Shown here: positions 5,267 through 5,271 of the stretch, piece by piece
How positions within the stretch are numbered: the stretch's first letter is position 1
Layout: each line of letters opens with the position of its first letter
NCBI GenBank assembly: GCA_016789785.1
Contig: JAEUQE010000300.1
Coordinates: 1 to 5,271 of the forward strand
Source of the DNA: Bryobacterales bacterium
GTDB taxonomy: Bacteria > Acidobacteriota > Terriglobia > Bryobacterales > Bryobacteraceae
Direction of reading: 5' to 3'
Length of the DNA: 5,271 bases
Program-made: the position numbers and the translations under genes
Notes under the pieces: model-generated
The model's database searches: none
Told to the model about the DNA's origin: nothing
The model's input: the letters and a program-made list of their open reading frames with translations, nothing else

Positions 5267-5271
5267 GCATT

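Overview
This is a GC-rich bacterial window (roughly 60% G+C by eye) with four credible protein genes. One lies on the + strand and three on the - strand. An AAA ATPase of a poorly characterised family, a soluble-type transhydrogenase, a secreted IPT/TIG-fold protein and intergenic GC-rich palindromes of the GCGGCAG...CTGAA...CTGCG type all fit an Acidobacteriota genome, perhaps Solibacter/Bryobacter-like. That placement is inference from general resemblance, not a database result. Nothing points to a plasmid, phage or intact insertion sequence.

Layout. Bases 33-1397 (+) encode an ABC-F ATPase: two nucleotide-binding domains, no membrane segment and an unusually compact first domain. That architecture belongs to the antibiotic-resistance (Msr/Vga-like) branch, which acts on ribosomes. 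It converges, with only 6 bp between stop codons, on a 445-residue AAA ATPase (1404-2741, -) that has an N-terminal winged-helix-like region. Upstream of the ATPase, 136 bp away on the same strand, is sthA (2878-4287, -), encoding an FAD-dependent NAD(P)+ transhydrogenase that lacks the redox-active cysteine pair. The two - strand genes could share a transcript, but the gap is long for a tight operon and contains a perfect 7-bp hairpin.

Bases 4288-4863 hold no gene I can support. They carry a weak candidate sthA promoter, two diverged and oppositely oriented copies of a REP-like palindromic repeat (4553-4580 and 4735-4760), a second short palindrome (4718-4733) and a 35-nt two-stage hairpin (4759-4793). 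The last gene (4864-5202, -) encodes a 112-residue exported protein that is essentially one IPT/TIG domain behind a signal peptide. A plausible promoter lies just upstream, at the window edge.

The genes do not form an obvious pathway. sthA balances NADH and NADPH, the ABC-F protein is translational or resistance-related, the AAA protein's substrate is unknown, and the TIG protein is extracytoplasmic. The most noteworthy items are the resistance-type ABC-F protein, the orphan AAA ATPase next to sthA, and the palindrome cluster upstream of sthA.
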